Below, piece by piece: positions 42,220 to 50,747 of a DNA stretch of 64,000 nt. The stretch's first letter is position 1, and every line of letters begins with the position of its first letter. A program made the position numbers and the translations under genes. The notes beneath the pieces are model-generated. The model worked only from the letters and a program-made list of their open reading frames with translations. It was not told the DNA's origin and did no database searches. Source of the DNA: CAZUYC01 sp964624475 (lineage in GTDB: Bacteria > Myxococcota_A > UBA9160 > SMWR01); NCBI GenBank assembly GCA_964624475.1, contig CAZUYC010000100.1:1-64000 (forward strand), in the 5' to 3' direction.

Positions 42220-43590
42220 TCAGGCGAATGGGATCGTCACATGATACCGGCCGGGGCCGCGTTGAACCACGACGAGGGCCCCCGAGAGGCCCTGGAGGTC
42301 GAGCGCCGCGCGCCGTATCGCCTCCGCGCCGTCCAGCAGCCGGCCGTTGATCCCGAGCACGAGGTCGCCGCGCCGGATCCCGATCCGCGCCGCCCCGCTT
42401 CCCTCCCGAACCGCCATCACCTCGCACCCCCCGCCCGGGAGGGGCCGGAGCTCGACCCCGAGCTTCTCGCGCAGGAGCGCTCCGGCGAGCGCATCCGGGG
42501 CCGCCTCGGCCCGCACGCGCAGCGAGAGCTCGCTGCCGTCGCGCCACAGGTCGACCGCGAGCTCCTGACCGGGCGTCGCGGCGGCGAGGATCTCGAAGAA
42601 GGAGCGCGGAGACTCGACCGCGTGTCCCTCGAGGCGGGTCACGACGTCCCCCCTCCGCACCCCCGCGCGGCCCGCGGGGCTCTTCTCGCGCACCCGGTTC
42701 ACCACGGCGCCGGGGGTGCCGCGACGCAGGTGCATCTCCTGCTCCAGGCCCTCGTCGAGCGCCTGGAGCTCGAGCCCGACCCAGACGGGGACGAGCTGGC
42801 CGTGGGCGATCAGCTGCGCGACGACCCGCGCGGCGACGTCGATCGGGACGGCGAATCCGATGCCCTCCGCCCCGTTGTAGACGGCCGTGTTGATCGCGAT
42901 CAGCTCTCCGGCGGCGCTCAGCAGCGGCCCGCCCGAGTTTCCGGGGTTGATCGAGGCGTCGGTCTGGAGGAAGCCGTGGTAGACCCGCGATTCGGAGCGG
43001 ATCGAGCGGTTCAGCGCCGAGACGACCCCCGTCGTCACGGTGTGGGAGAGCCCGAAGGGGTTGCCGATCGCGATCACCGGCTCGCCGACCATCAGGTCGG
43101 CGGACGACCCGAGCGCGATCCACGGCAGCTCGTCGTCGGTCTCGAGCTGCAGCACCGCGAGGTCGTTGTTCGGGTCGGCGCCCACCAGCGTGGCCTCGAA
43201 CTCGCGCCCGTCGGCGAGAGCGGCGCGGATCCGGCTGGCGCGGGCGACGACGTGCTCGTTCGTGAGCACGCGCCGGTCGGCGTCGATCAGCACGCCCGAG
43301 CCCAGGCTCTGGGCCGTCTGGGGCAGGCGGGGCTCGAAGAAGTCGCGGAAGAAGCGATCGAAGAAGGGGTCGCCCGCGAAGGGCTGGAAGGGGCTCGGCC
43401 TGGCGACCGCCTGCTCGGTGGTGATGCTGAGGACGCTCGGGCCCACGCGCCGGACGACGTCGACGGTGACCGTGTGGCGCAGGAAGGGGTCGCCGGCTCC
43501 CGCCGGTGCGGCGGCGAGCAGGCTCCCGAGCGCCGCGCAGGCCGCCCCGCGCACAGCCGTCTGCGTCATCGCGCCCATGAGACGCACCAC
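42220..43590 (-). CDS. HtrA-family serine protease, second copy
   Basis: 456 residues from GTG 43590 (ATG 43578 is an alternative) with a signal peptide (AACAALGSLLAAAPAGA). The triad is His in VLTNEHVVARA, Asp in DPNNDLAVLQL and Ser in INPGNSGGPLLSA. PDZ1 is around VWVGLELQALDEGLEQEMHL and PDZ2 around LGVELRPLPGGGCEVMAVREGSG. Compared with the 40527 copy it has an Asp/Phe-rich loop (PFAGDPFFDRFFRDFFEP), a hallmark of the regulatory LA loop, and shorter PDZ spacing. It is divergent from galK with a 53-base gap. It is probably a stress-linked envelope protease specialised for different substrates. Confidence 0.9.
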   Translation of the reverse strand: MVRLMGAMTQTAVRGAACAALGSLLAAAPAGAGDPFLRHTVTVDVVRRVGPSVLSITTEQAVARPSPFQPFAGDPFFDRFFRDFFEPRLPQTAQSLGSGVLIDADRRVLTNEHVVARASRIRAALADGREFEATLVGADPNNDLAVLQLETDDELPWIALGSSADLMVGEPVIAIGNPFGLSHTVTTGVVSALNRSIRSESRVYHGFLQTDASINPGNSGGPLLSAAGELIAINTAVYNGAEGIGFAVPIDVAARVVAQLIAHGQLVPVWVGLELQALDEGLEQEMHLRRGTPGAVVNRVREKSPAGRAGVRRGDVVTRLEGHAVESPRSFFEILAAATPGQELAVDLWRDGSELSLRVRAEAAPDALAGALLREKLGVELRPLPGGGCEVMAVREGSGAARIGIRRGDLVLGINGRLLDGAEAIRRAALDLQGLSGALVVVQRGPGRYHVTIPFA

Positions 43591-43643
43591 CCCCTCCCGT
43601 GATTCAATGGGCGCCGCAGAGGGTAGCGCGCGGAGGGAGCCCG

Positions 43644-44807
43644 GTGCGGACGGCGGTGCTCGCGACGGAGTTCGAGCGGCTCTTCGGAGCGCGGCCCGAG
43701 GCCGGCGCGCGCGCGCCCGGACGCGTGAACCTGATCGGCGAGCATACGGACTACAACGAGGGCCTGGCGCTACCGTGCGCGATCGATCGCGACACGCTCG
43801 CGCTCGTGCGGCTGCGGCGGGGGACGCGGGCGCGCGTCTTCTCGCGCGAGATGGGCGGCGAGGCGGAGTTCGACGCGGCGCAGCCGCGCCGCAGCGGAGG
43901 CTGGGCGGACCACGTGCAGGGGGTGGTGGCCGCCCTGATCGAGAGCGGTGTACCGCCCGCCGGCTTCGACCTCGCGCTCGCGAGCGAGGTCCCGCCGGGA
44001 GCGGGCCTCGCGAGCTCGGCCGCGCTCGGCGTCGCCGTCGCGACGGCCCTCGATGCCGCGCTCCGGCTCGGCCTCGGAGCCCGGGAGCGCGCCGCGCTCG
44101 CCCACCGCTCGGAGACTGGCTTCGTCGGCGTCCCGTGCGGCGTCATGGACCCGCTCGCGAGCGCGCTCGGCCGGGAGGGCGCCGCGCTGCGCCTCGACTG
44201 CCGGAGCGGCGTCCTCGAGCCCGTCGAGCTCCCGGAGCTGCGGATCCTCGTCGCGGACTCGGGCGTGCGACGGCGCCTCGCCGCCGGCGCCTACGGCGGC
44301 CGGCGCGACGAGTGCCGCCGCGCTCTCGAGGCGGCCCGCGAGGCCGGCGTCGCGCCCGCCGGTGCCCGCGCGCTGCGCGACCTCGCGCCGGGCGACCTCC
44401 CGGGCCTCGAGCGCGCGCTCGATCCGGTTCTCTTCCGCCGGGTGCGGCACGTCGTCACCGAGAACGCGCGGGTGGACGCGATGGTCCGCGCCCTGCGCGC
44501 GGGGGATCTCGCGGCCGCCGGAGAGTGCCTGCGCGAGGGGATGCGCAGCCTGCGGGACGACTTCGCGGTGAGCCTGCCCGAGCTCGACGCCCTCTGCGAG
44601 ATCGCAGACGGCCTGCCCTCCGTCCACGGCTCGCGGCTCACCGGCGCCGGCTTCGGCGGCTGCAGCGTCCACCTCGTCGATCCCGCGCCCGCCGCCGAGA
44701 CCGCCGAGGCACTCGCCGCCGGCTTCGCGCGCCGCTTTGGCCGCCGCCCGCCCGTCTGGACCTGCGTGGCCGCTCGGGGGGCGACCGCCTTCGACGCAGC
44801 GTTCTAG
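43644..44807 (+). CDS. galK: Galactokinase
   Basis: 387 residues from GTG 43644 (GGAGGGAGCCC ahead); a start at 43599 would add a non-conserved tail. GHMP-kinase motifs are all present: GRVNLIGEHTDYNEGLALPCAIDRD for sugar binding, EVPPGAGLASSAALGVAVATAL for ATP binding and TGAGFGGCSVHLV near the end. GVPCGVMDPLASALGREGAALRLDCRS carries the catalytic Asp region. The enzyme phosphorylates galactose for the Leloir pathway, feeding UDP-galactose for polysaccharides. No galT or galE lies beside it. Its stop overlaps the convergent CxxCH gene's stop by four bases. Confidence 0.93.
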   Translation: MRTAVLATEFERLFGARPEAGARAPGRVNLIGEHTDYNEGLALPCAIDRDTLALVRLRRGTRARVFSREMGGEAEFDAAQPRRSGGWADHVQGVVAALIESGVPPAGFDLALASEVPPGAGLASSAALGVAVATALDAALRLGLGARERAALAHRSETGFVGVPCGVMDPLASALGREGAALRLDCRSGVLEPVELPELRILVADSGVRRRLAAGAYGGRRDECRRALEAAREAGVAPAGARALRDLAPGDLPGLERALDPVLFRRVRHVVTENARVDAMVRALRAGDLAAAGECLREGMRSLRDDFAVSLPELDALCEIADGLPSVHGSRLTGAGFGGCSVHLVDPAPAAETAEALAAGFARRFGRRPPVWTCVAARGATAFDAAF

Positions 44808-46165
44808 AGGTCGGCGGAGTCGCGCGGAGGAGGGGGTGCGTCCATCGATGTCCGGACGCTCGTCGCGGGCGCGTCGATCTCGGCGCGGGCACGCGGGACG
44901 ACGAGCTCGCAGGCCTGCTTCGCCCGGTCGAGGTCGTGGTAGAGGCCGGCCCGATCGTAGAGCTGGCCGAGGTCGCCGGGCCAGATCGCGCCGCCGGGCT
45001 GGATCTTCGCGTAGAGGGGGGCTCCGTAGGCTTCCGCGAAGGGGACGGTGCGGTAGAAGGGCGCGAGGGCCGGGTCCTCGGCGGCGAGGCGCTCGAGCAG
45101 GCGCGCGGCGATCAGCTCGTCGATCGTGCGCAGGCCCTCGTGGTAGCGGTTCGCCGGCGGCGTCACCACGCTCATGTTCCACTGGTAGACCTCGAGCCCC
45201 GTGAAGAGCTTCTCGAGCATGAAGGGGATCACGAAGCGATCCTCGGGGCGCACGCTGCGCAGGTCCGCATGGAGCGGCGGATGGGCCGCTTCGGGGAAGC
45301 GTTCGGCGAAGAGCCGCCGGATCTCGCCCGCGAGCTGCGGGTCCTCGCGCCACTCGTCGCAGCCCAGGAACCAGGAGAGCACGAGATTCTGCCGGGCCCG
45401 GAAGAGCTCGCTCTCGCCGAGGACCCGCGCGATGCGGCGCGCGTTCAGGCGAGCGAAGAGGCGGCTCAAGCGGTTGTTCGGCCGGAAGCGATGCTGCCAG
45501 CGGAAGGGCTCGCCGCTCGGCTGGTAGGGGAAGAGATCCGACTCCGGATCGCGGAGCAGATGGCGATAGCGCGGGTGCTCGGGCGCGGCGGCCCAGAAGC
45601 GCAACAGCGCCGGCTGGAGCTCCTCCGGCACGAAGTCGTGGCTCTGGCCGAAGGTGCCCCGCCACTGGCCGTGCCCGCTCTTCTCGTTCACCGACCCGTA
45701 GTCCTTCCAGACCGGCTGGGGCGAGGTCTTGTGACAGGCCGTGCAGACGGTGGGGTTCGCTTCCGAGAAGCTCACCGTGCTGCCGAACTCGATGGAGCGC
45801 AGCTCGAACGTCTCCGTCGCGTCGTCGAAGGCGAGGATCTCGAGCTTGTCGTAGCCGGACTCGTCGGGGCTGCCGTTGAAGGTGACCACGAGCTTGGCGT
45901 CGGTGCCGAAGAGCAGCACGCGCGGGCTCTCGACGCTCGCCTGCTGGATGCTCCCGGTCTGGTGGACCAGCGTGTAGTTGAGTCGCAGCTCCGCCGGCAG
46001 GAGCGCCAGCGCGTCGCCGATCGAGGTGACCCCGCGCTCGCGGATCAGCCTCGCGAAGGTCGGATAGTCCATCCCCGAGGCGGCGGCGGGCAGCGCGCCC
46101 GCGACGACGGCCGACGCTGCGATCGCGGCGGAGGCACGAGCGATCCGTCCGGGCACCTGGCGCAC
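44804..46165 (-). CDS. Exported single-heme CxxCH protein of unknown family
   Basis: 453 residues with a signal peptide (ASAAIAASAVVAGALPAAASG). One heme c attachment site, CTACH, is at about residue 143 in the context EANPTVCTACHKTSPQPVWKDYGSVNEKSGHGQWRG. The remainder is mixed and unfamiliar: an N-terminal beta-rich part (VVTFNGSPDESGYDKLEILAFDDATETFELRSIEF) and a helical C-terminal part with RFIIPFMLEKLFTGLEVYQWNMSVVTPPANRYHEGL-like segments. It is probably a periplasmic cytochrome-like oxidoreductase, but no redox partner is nearby. It is convergent with galK (4-base stop overlap), which leaves no room for a terminator between them. Confidence 0.7.
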   Translation of the reverse strand: MRQVPGRIARASAAIAASAVVAGALPAAASGMDYPTFARLIRERGVTSIGDALALLPAELRLNYTLVHQTGSIQQASVESPRVLLFGTDAKLVVTFNGSPDESGYDKLEILAFDDATETFELRSIEFGSTVSFSEANPTVCTACHKTSPQPVWKDYGSVNEKSGHGQWRGTFGQSHDFVPEELQPALLRFWAAAPEHPRYRHLLRDPESDLFPYQPSGEPFRWQHRFRPNNRLSRLFARLNARRIARVLGESELFRARQNLVLSWFLGCDEWREDPQLAGEIRRLFAERFPEAAHPPLHADLRSVRPEDRFVIPFMLEKLFTGLEVYQWNMSVVTPPANRYHEGLRTIDELIAARLLERLAAEDPALAPFYRTVPFAEAYGAPLYAKIQPGGAIWPGDLGQLYDRAGLYHDLDRAKQACELVVPRARAEIDAPATSVRTSMDAPPPPRDSADL

Positions 46166-46229
46166 GCTGCGGCAACTCCCACGGGCACTGGGACGCTTCG
46201 AGCATCCTACCAGACGGCGCTCCGGCTGA

Positions 46230-47612
46230 CTACGGTGCCGGCGCCTCCGGGAGCAGCGCGGGGCCCGCTTCGCCGGCTCCCTGGGGCTCCGCGGGATGCG
46301 GTCCCCACTTGAGCAGCAGGAACTTCGTCTCCTCGCCGCGGCGCGTCACGACCAGGAAGCGGGGCTTGCGCTCGACCTCCGCCATCGCCTCGCGCAGATC
46401 GCCGAGATCCTCGATCGGTCGCGCCTCGATGCGCTCGATCACGTCGCCGACCAGGAGGCCCGCCTCGGAGGCCGGCGATCCGCGCACCACGAAGTGGACG
46501 AAGGCGCCGCGGTCGGTCGAGAGGCGGTTCTCGCGGATCAGGTTGGGCGTGAGCTCCTGCACGTGGAAGCCGGCCTCGGTCTCCTCCTCGGCGGGATCGA
46601 CCCGGGGCTGCGTGCCGACGCGCAGCTCGAGGGTGCGCGGCTTGCGCTCGCGCAGGATCTCGATCGACACGCCCTGCCCGGGCTGCGCGCCCGCGACGAG
46701 GCGCTGCAAGTCGCCGAGGTCCTCCTCCTCCTCCCCCTCGATCGGCACGCCGTCGAAGCGCGTCACCACGTCGCCCGGCGCGAGGCCGGCCTTCGCGGCC
46801 GGCGAGCCCTCGACGACGCTGTTCACGACGGCGCCCGTGGCGTCGGGGATGCCGAAGTAGTCGGCGAGGTCCCGGTCGAGCGGCTGCATGGTGATCCCGA
46901 GGTAGCCGCGCTGGAGCTGCCCCTGCTCGAGGCGCCTCGCGACGTCGAGAGCGGTGGCGATCGGGATGGTGAAGCCGATCCCGCGACCCTGGCCGCGCGA
47001 GTTGATGCCGACGACCCGGCCCTCGAGGTCGACGAGCGGGCCTCCCGAGGAGCCGCGGTCGATCATGGCGTCGGTCTGGATGAAGTCGTTGAGCGTCCCG
47101 GGGATCTCGAGGTTGCGCCCGATCGCCGAGACGATCCCGAAGGAGACGGTCCCTTCGAGCCCATAGGGGTTGCCGATCGCGAGCACCCACTGGCCGACGC
47201 GCAGGCCGTCGGGCTCGCCGAAGCGCGCGGGCGGGAGCGGCTCGTCGGGGTCGATGCGCAGCAGCGCCACGTCGGTCTGCGGGTCGGTGCCGACGATGCG
47301 CGCCGGGTACTTGCGGCGGCGCCCGGGCACGCTCACCGTGACCTTCTCCGCGCGGTCGACCACGTGGTGGTTGGTCAGGATGCGCCCGTCGGCGCTCTCG
47401 ATCACGCCCGAGCCCGTCACGGGGCTGCGGCGGTCGCCGACCTTCACGATCGCCTCGATGTGCACGACCGAGGGCTTGACCCGCTCGGCCACCTCGCCGA
47501 TGCGGCGCTCGAGCTCCTCGTGGGCCGGCGCCGCGGGGGCCGGGCGCGGCGGCGCCGCGACCAGGGTCGCGCCGCACGCGACGAGGGCGAGCACCCGTCG
47601 GAAGCGCTGCAT
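46230..47612 (-). CDS. HtrA-family serine protease, third copy, with variant active-site loop
   Basis: 460 residues from ATG 47610-47612. The signal peptide is FRRVLALVACGATLVAAPPRPAPA. The triad is His in LTNHHVVDRA, Asp in DPQTDVALLRI and Ser in MIDRGSSGGPLVDL, where the usual PGNSGGP is DRGSSGGP. PDZ1 starts at GYLGITMQPLDRDLADYFGI, PDZ2 at FHVQELTPNLIRENRLS, and the C-terminal tail is Pro/Ala-rich. The ATG overlaps the thiE stop (TGATG), so an envelope protease is tied to thiamine synthesis, probably by chance of operon packing. The Ser remains, so it should be active. Confidence 0.88.
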   Translation of the reverse strand: MQRFRRVLALVACGATLVAAPPRPAPAAPAHEELERRIGEVAERVKPSVVHIEAIVKVGDRRSPVTGSGVIESADGRILTNHHVVDRAEKVTVSVPGRRRKYPARIVGTDPQTDVALLRIDPDEPLPPARFGEPDGLRVGQWVLAIGNPYGLEGTVSFGIVSAIGRNLEIPGTLNDFIQTDAMIDRGSSGGPLVDLEGRVVGINSRGQGRGIGFTIPIATALDVARRLEQGQLQRGYLGITMQPLDRDLADYFGIPDATGAVVNSVVEGSPAAKAGLAPGDVVTRFDGVPIEGEEEEDLGDLQRLVAGAQPGQGVSIEILRERKPRTLELRVGTQPRVDPAEEETEAGFHVQELTPNLIRENRLSTDRGAFVHFVVRGSPASEAGLLVGDVIERIEARPIEDLGDLREAMAEVERKPRFLVVTRRGEETKFLLLKWGPHPAEPQGAGEAGPALLPEAPAP

Positions 47613-48295
47613 CAGGTCCTCTCCATCGGCCCGCCGGCCGGGACTCCCGAGTCGAGCGCGCGGCGCAGCCCCGCGGCGGCCTGCCCGGGGTCCAGGGCGA
47701 GCAGGATCGCCCCCGTCACGGCCACGCCCGCCGCGCCGGCCGCCGCGGCCGCCGCGGCGCCGGCGGCGTCGATCCCGCCCTGCGCGAGGACGGGGGGGCC
47801 GCCGGCCGCCCGGCCGAGCGCGGCCAGGCCGAGCGGCGGGCGCGAGGCGCGCTTCGAGAGCGGGGTGAAGATCGGGGCGAGCAGCGCGTAGCTCGCGCCG
47901 CGCGCCGCGTGCACCTCGGCCGCGGAGTGACAGGAGACCCCGACCAGAGCCTCCGGGCCGAGGAGGCGCCGAGCCGCCGCGGCGTCCATCGCGTCGAAGC
48001 CGAGCTGGACGCCGTCCGCGCCGATGGCCAGGGCGACGTCGAGCCTGCGGTTCACGATTACGCGCACCCCGCCGCCGCGCGCCCGCGCTCCCGCGCGCGC
48101 CGCCTCCGCCACCTCCTCCGCGTGCGCGAGGAGGGCCGCGCCGGGGAGCTCCCGGTCCCGGACCTGCACCCAGTCCACCCCGGCACGCACCGCCGCGGCC
48201 ACCGCCGGCGCGAGCGGGCCGCGCGCGACGCTGCGGTCCACCACGAGACAGAGGATCTGCCGGCGCGCGTGGCTCACAGGGCAAGGCCGCAGCAA
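47612..48295 (-). CDS. thiE: Thiamine phosphate synthase
   Basis: 227 residues from ATG 48295; GTG 48277 (VSHARRQ) is an alternative start. The TIM-barrel ThiE motifs are ILCLVVDRSV, VDWVQVRDRELPGAALL, VIVNRRLDVALAIGADGVQLGFD, GVSCHSAAEVHAA, YALLAPIFTPLSKRASRPPLGL and the phosphate site GGIDAAGAAAAAAAGAAGVAVTGAIL. It condenses the thiazole and pyrimidine halves of thiamine. VQLGFD replaces the common VHLGQ/VHVGQ, as in TenI-like relatives, so a TenI role is a minor alternative. Encoded between thiG and the third htrA on the same strand. Confidence 0.85.
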   Translation of the reverse strand: MLRPCPVSHARRQILCLVVDRSVARGPLAPAVAAAVRAGVDWVQVRDRELPGAALLAHAEEVAEAARAGARARGGGVRVIVNRRLDVALAIGADGVQLGFDAMDAAAARRLLGPEALVGVSCHSAAEVHAARGASYALLAPIFTPLSKRASRPPLGLAALGRAAGGPPVLAQGGIDAAGAAAAAAAGAAGVAVTGAILLALDPGQAAAGLRRALDSGVPAGGPMERT

Positions 48296-48413
48296 GCGAA
48301 GCGCGCAGCGACCCGCAGGGGAGCGGAGTGCGGGCCCCCGCTGAGGCCCGGCCGCGCAGCGGGCCGGAGCTCCTGTGGAGCTCGGCCCAGGCGAGCGGAG
48401 TGCGGGTCCCCAC
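48296..48413. repeat. GC-rich intergenic repeat cluster between thiG and thiE
   Basis: This gap has two direct copies of an element: GGAGCGGAGTGCGGGCCCCC (48318-48337) and CGAGCGGAGTGCGGGTCCCC (48392-48411). A GGCCGCGCAGCGGGCC-like segment and the dyad GAGCTCCTGTGGAGCTC (about 48367-48383) lie between. The second copy abuts the thiG stop. Copies in the opposite orientation occur at 36065-36084 and 40499-40521. Confidence 0.55.
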
Positions 48414-49202
48414 TCAGAACGAGGCGAGCCCGTCGAGCGGGCTCGATGCCGAGGCGTAGAGGCGCCGCGGCATGCGGCCCGCCTCGTAGGCGAGGCGACC
48501 CGCCTCGACCGCGAGGCGCATCGCCCGCGCCATCTTCACGGGGTCCTTCGCCGCGGCGATCCCGGTGTTCATGAGCACCGCGGTGCAGCCGAGCTCCATG
48601 GCGACCGCCGCATCGCTCGCGGTGCCGACCCCGGCGTCGACGATCACCGGAACCTCGACCGTCTCGAGGATGATGCGCAGGTTCGCCGGGTTGCGGATGC
48701 CCATGCCCGAGCCGATCGGCGCGGCGAGCGGCATCACCGCGGCGCAGCCGAGGGCCGCGAGACGCTGGCAGGCGACGGGGTCGTCGGTCACGTAGGGGAG
48801 CACCGTGAAGCCCTCCGCCACCAGGATCCGCGCCGCCTCGATCGTGGCCGCCACGTCCGGGAAGAGCGTGCGCTCGTCGCCGATCACCTCGAGCTTCACG
48901 AGATCGGTGGCGAGCAGCTCGCGGCCGAGCCGGGCCGTCGCCAGCGCGTCCTGCAGCGTGAAGCAGCCGGCCGTGTTCGGGAGGATCGTGAAGCGCTCGG
49001 GCGAGATGTGGTCGAGCAGGCCCTGGCCGCGCGGCGCGTCGAGCTTCGTCCGGCGCAGCGCCACGGTCACCAGCTCGGCGCCGGCCGCCTCGGCGCAGGC
49101 GAGGTTCTGCTCGAAGGAGGCGTACTTGCCCGTCCCGATGATCAGCCGCGAGCGGAACGCGCGCTCGCCGAGCCTGAAGCCCTCCGCCTGGGTCCCGTCC
49201 AT
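48414..49202 (-). CDS. thiG: Thiazole synthase
   Basis: 262 residues, full length, ATG 49200-49202 with GGAGGTTCTC before it. ThiG motifs are SRLIIGTGKYASFEQN, VTVALRR, ILPNTAGCFTLQDALATARLGRELLATDLVKLEVIGDERTLFPD (Schiff-base Lys in VKLEVI), VLPYVTDDPVACQRLAALGCAAVMPLAAPIGSGMGI and VIVDAGVGTASDAAVAMELGCTAVLMNTGIAAAKDPVKMARAM. It makes the thiazole phosphate from deoxyxylulose phosphate and ThiS thiocarboxylate. It lies 24 bases after thiS and 118 bases before thiE. Confidence 0.96.
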   Translation of the reverse strand: MDGTQAEGFRLGERAFRSRLIIGTGKYASFEQNLACAEAAGAELVTVALRRTKLDAPRGQGLLDHISPERFTILPNTAGCFTLQDALATARLGRELLATDLVKLEVIGDERTLFPDVAATIEAARILVAEGFTVLPYVTDDPVACQRLAALGCAAVMPLAAPIGSGMGIRNPANLRIILETVEVPVIVDAGVGTASDAAVAMELGCTAVLMNTGIAAAKDPVKMARAMRLAVEAGRLAYEAGRMPRRLYASASSPLDGLASF

Positions 49203-49226
49203 GAGAACCTCCTCCAGGAGTGTGAC

Positions 49227-49442
49227 CTAGCCTCCCCCGACCGCCTCCAGGATCTCGACGCGGTCGCCCGCGCCGAGCGGCTGGATCGCGAAGCGCGCGC
49301 GCGGCACCACGTCCCGGTTCACGGCCACGGCGATGCGCCGGCGGTCGACGCCGAGGCGCACGAGCAGCCCTTCGACGGTGCAGCCCTCGGGCACCGTGCG
49401 GGGCTCTCCATTCACGAGCAGCGCCAGATCTCGATGGGACAC
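49227..49442 (-). CDS. thiS: Sulfur carrier protein ThiS
   Basis: A 71-residue ubiquitin-like protein from GTG 49440-49442; another GTG at 49457 would add five residues. That longer frame contains a tandem VSHRD repeat from a duplicated 15-base unit. The ThiS pattern is LLVNGEPRTVPEGCTVEGLLVRLGVDRRRIAVAVNRDVVPRARF, then GDRVEILEAVGGG. The C-terminal Gly-Gly, here followed by one extra Gly, is adenylated and thiocarboxylated; an additional terminal Gly is unusual and might be trimmed. It leads the thiS-thiG-thiE set. Only 115 bases separate it from the divergent alr gene and no THI-box riboswitch sequence is seen there. Confidence 0.88.
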   Translation of the reverse strand: MSHRDLALLVNGEPRTVPEGCTVEGLLVRLGVDRRRIAVAVNRDVVPRARFAIQPLGAGDRVEILEAVGGG

Positions 49443-49557
49443 GTCTCGATGGGACACGACACGCCCGCGGGTCGCAGCGGAGGCTAGCGAACCCCGCCGG
49501 GGCGCGCCTTCGGCCGCGGGCTGCGGCGTCCGATACCCTTCCGCGGAGGGGCTGCGC

Positions 49558-50673
49558 TTGGACGACCGCCCGACCGTGGCGACGATCCATCTCGGGGCGA
49601 TCCGTGCCAACTACGCCGAGGCGGCGCGGCGCGCCGCGGGGCGCGAGGTGATCGCCGTCGTGAAGGCGGACGCCTACGGCCACGGCGCGGTCCCCGTGGC
49701 CCGCGCCCTCGTCGGGGTGGGCTGCTCGCGCTTCGCCGTGGCGACGGTGGCGGAAGGCGCGCTGCTGCGGGCGGCCGGGGTCCGCGCCGAGGTCCTGGTC
49801 CTCGGCGGCGTGTACGACGCCGCGGACGCCGCGATCGAGGCGGGGCTCACGCCCGTGGTCCACCACCGCGGGGATGTCGAGGCTCTCCGGAAGGCGGTGC
49901 CCGCGGGCGCCGCGATTCCCGTGCACGTCGAGCTGGACACGGGCATGCGCCGGATGGGGGCCGCTCCGGAGGAGGCGGTGGAGCTGCTGGAGGCCGTGGC
50001 GCGCGAGCCCGCGCTCCGGCTCGCGGGCGTGTACACGCACCTCGCCCGGGCCGACGAGCCCGATCTCGCTCCGACCCTCGAGCAGGCCGCGCGGCTGCGC
50101 GCGCTGCTCACCCGGGCGCGGGAGCGCGGCGTCCGGCCGGGGCTCGTCCACTGCGCCAACTCCGCGGGGCTCCTGATCGGCGATGCCCTCTTCGCCGCGC
50201 TGCCGGAGGCCGGCGCGGTGCGGCCCGGCCTCGCTCTCTACGGCGTGCGCCCCGCGCCGCACCTCGCCGCGGCGCTGCGGCCGGCGATGACGCTGCGCAC
50301 GCGGGTCGCGCAGCTGCGCGTCGCGCGCCCGGGCGACGCGGTCGGCTACAACGCGCTCTATCGCGCGCCGCGGCGCACACGGATCGCGACGCTCCCGGTG
50401 GGCTACGCGGACGGCGTTCCGGTCGCCGCCTCGAGCCGCGGGGCGGTGCTGATCCGCGGGCGCCGCTGCCCCTTCGCGGGGCGCGTGTCGATGGACTTCG
50501 TCGGCGTCGACGTCGGCGAGGGGCCGGTCGAGGTCGGGGACGAGGCGATCCTCTTCGGGCCGGCCGAGCAGGGATGCCTCCCCGTCGAGGAGGCGGCGGA
50601 GGCGGCCGGGACGATCGCGTACGAGATGCTGGTTCGCGTCGGACCGAGGGTCCCGCGCGTGCACGCGGATTGA
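49558..50673 (+). CDS. alr: Alanine racemase
   Basis: 371 residues. I choose TTG 49558, six bases after GGAGGGG, because the residues from there (LDDRPTVATIHLGAIRANYAEAARR) match the usual Alr beginning; the longer frame has no family support. PLP-Lys is in VIAVVKADAYGHGAVPVARAL. Further motifs are VHVELDTGMRRMG, HCANSAGLL, RPGLALYGVRP, GYNALYRAPRRTRIATLPVGYADGVP and RVSMDFVGVDV. It supplies D-alanine for peptidoglycan. It is divergent from thiS and 74 bases upstream of purH. Confidence 0.93.
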   Translation: MDDRPTVATIHLGAIRANYAEAARRAAGREVIAVVKADAYGHGAVPVARALVGVGCSRFAVATVAEGALLRAAGVRAEVLVLGGVYDAADAAIEAGLTPVVHHRGDVEALRKAVPAGAAIPVHVELDTGMRRMGAAPEEAVELLEAVAREPALRLAGVYTHLARADEPDLAPTLEQAARLRALLTRARERGVRPGLVHCANSAGLLIGDALFAALPEAGAVRPGLALYGVRPAPHLAAALRPAMTLRTRVAQLRVARPGDAVGYNALYRAPRRTRIATLPVGYADGVPVAASSRGAVLIRGRRCPFAGRVSMDFVGVDVGEGPVEVGDEAILFGPAEQGCLPVEEAAEAAGTIAYEMLVRVGPRVPRVHAD

Positions 50674-50747
50674 CTTCGCCGGGGCTCCTCGGTAAACCTG
50701 CCGCCGAACCCCCGACCGTTCCGAGCCTCGGCGCGAGGAGTCAGTGC

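Noticed and set aside
49443..49557. Possible THI-box riboswitch upstream of thiS
   Set aside because: The conserved CUGAGA and ACCUGAUCUGG-like segments of TPP aptamers are not present in the 115-base gap.
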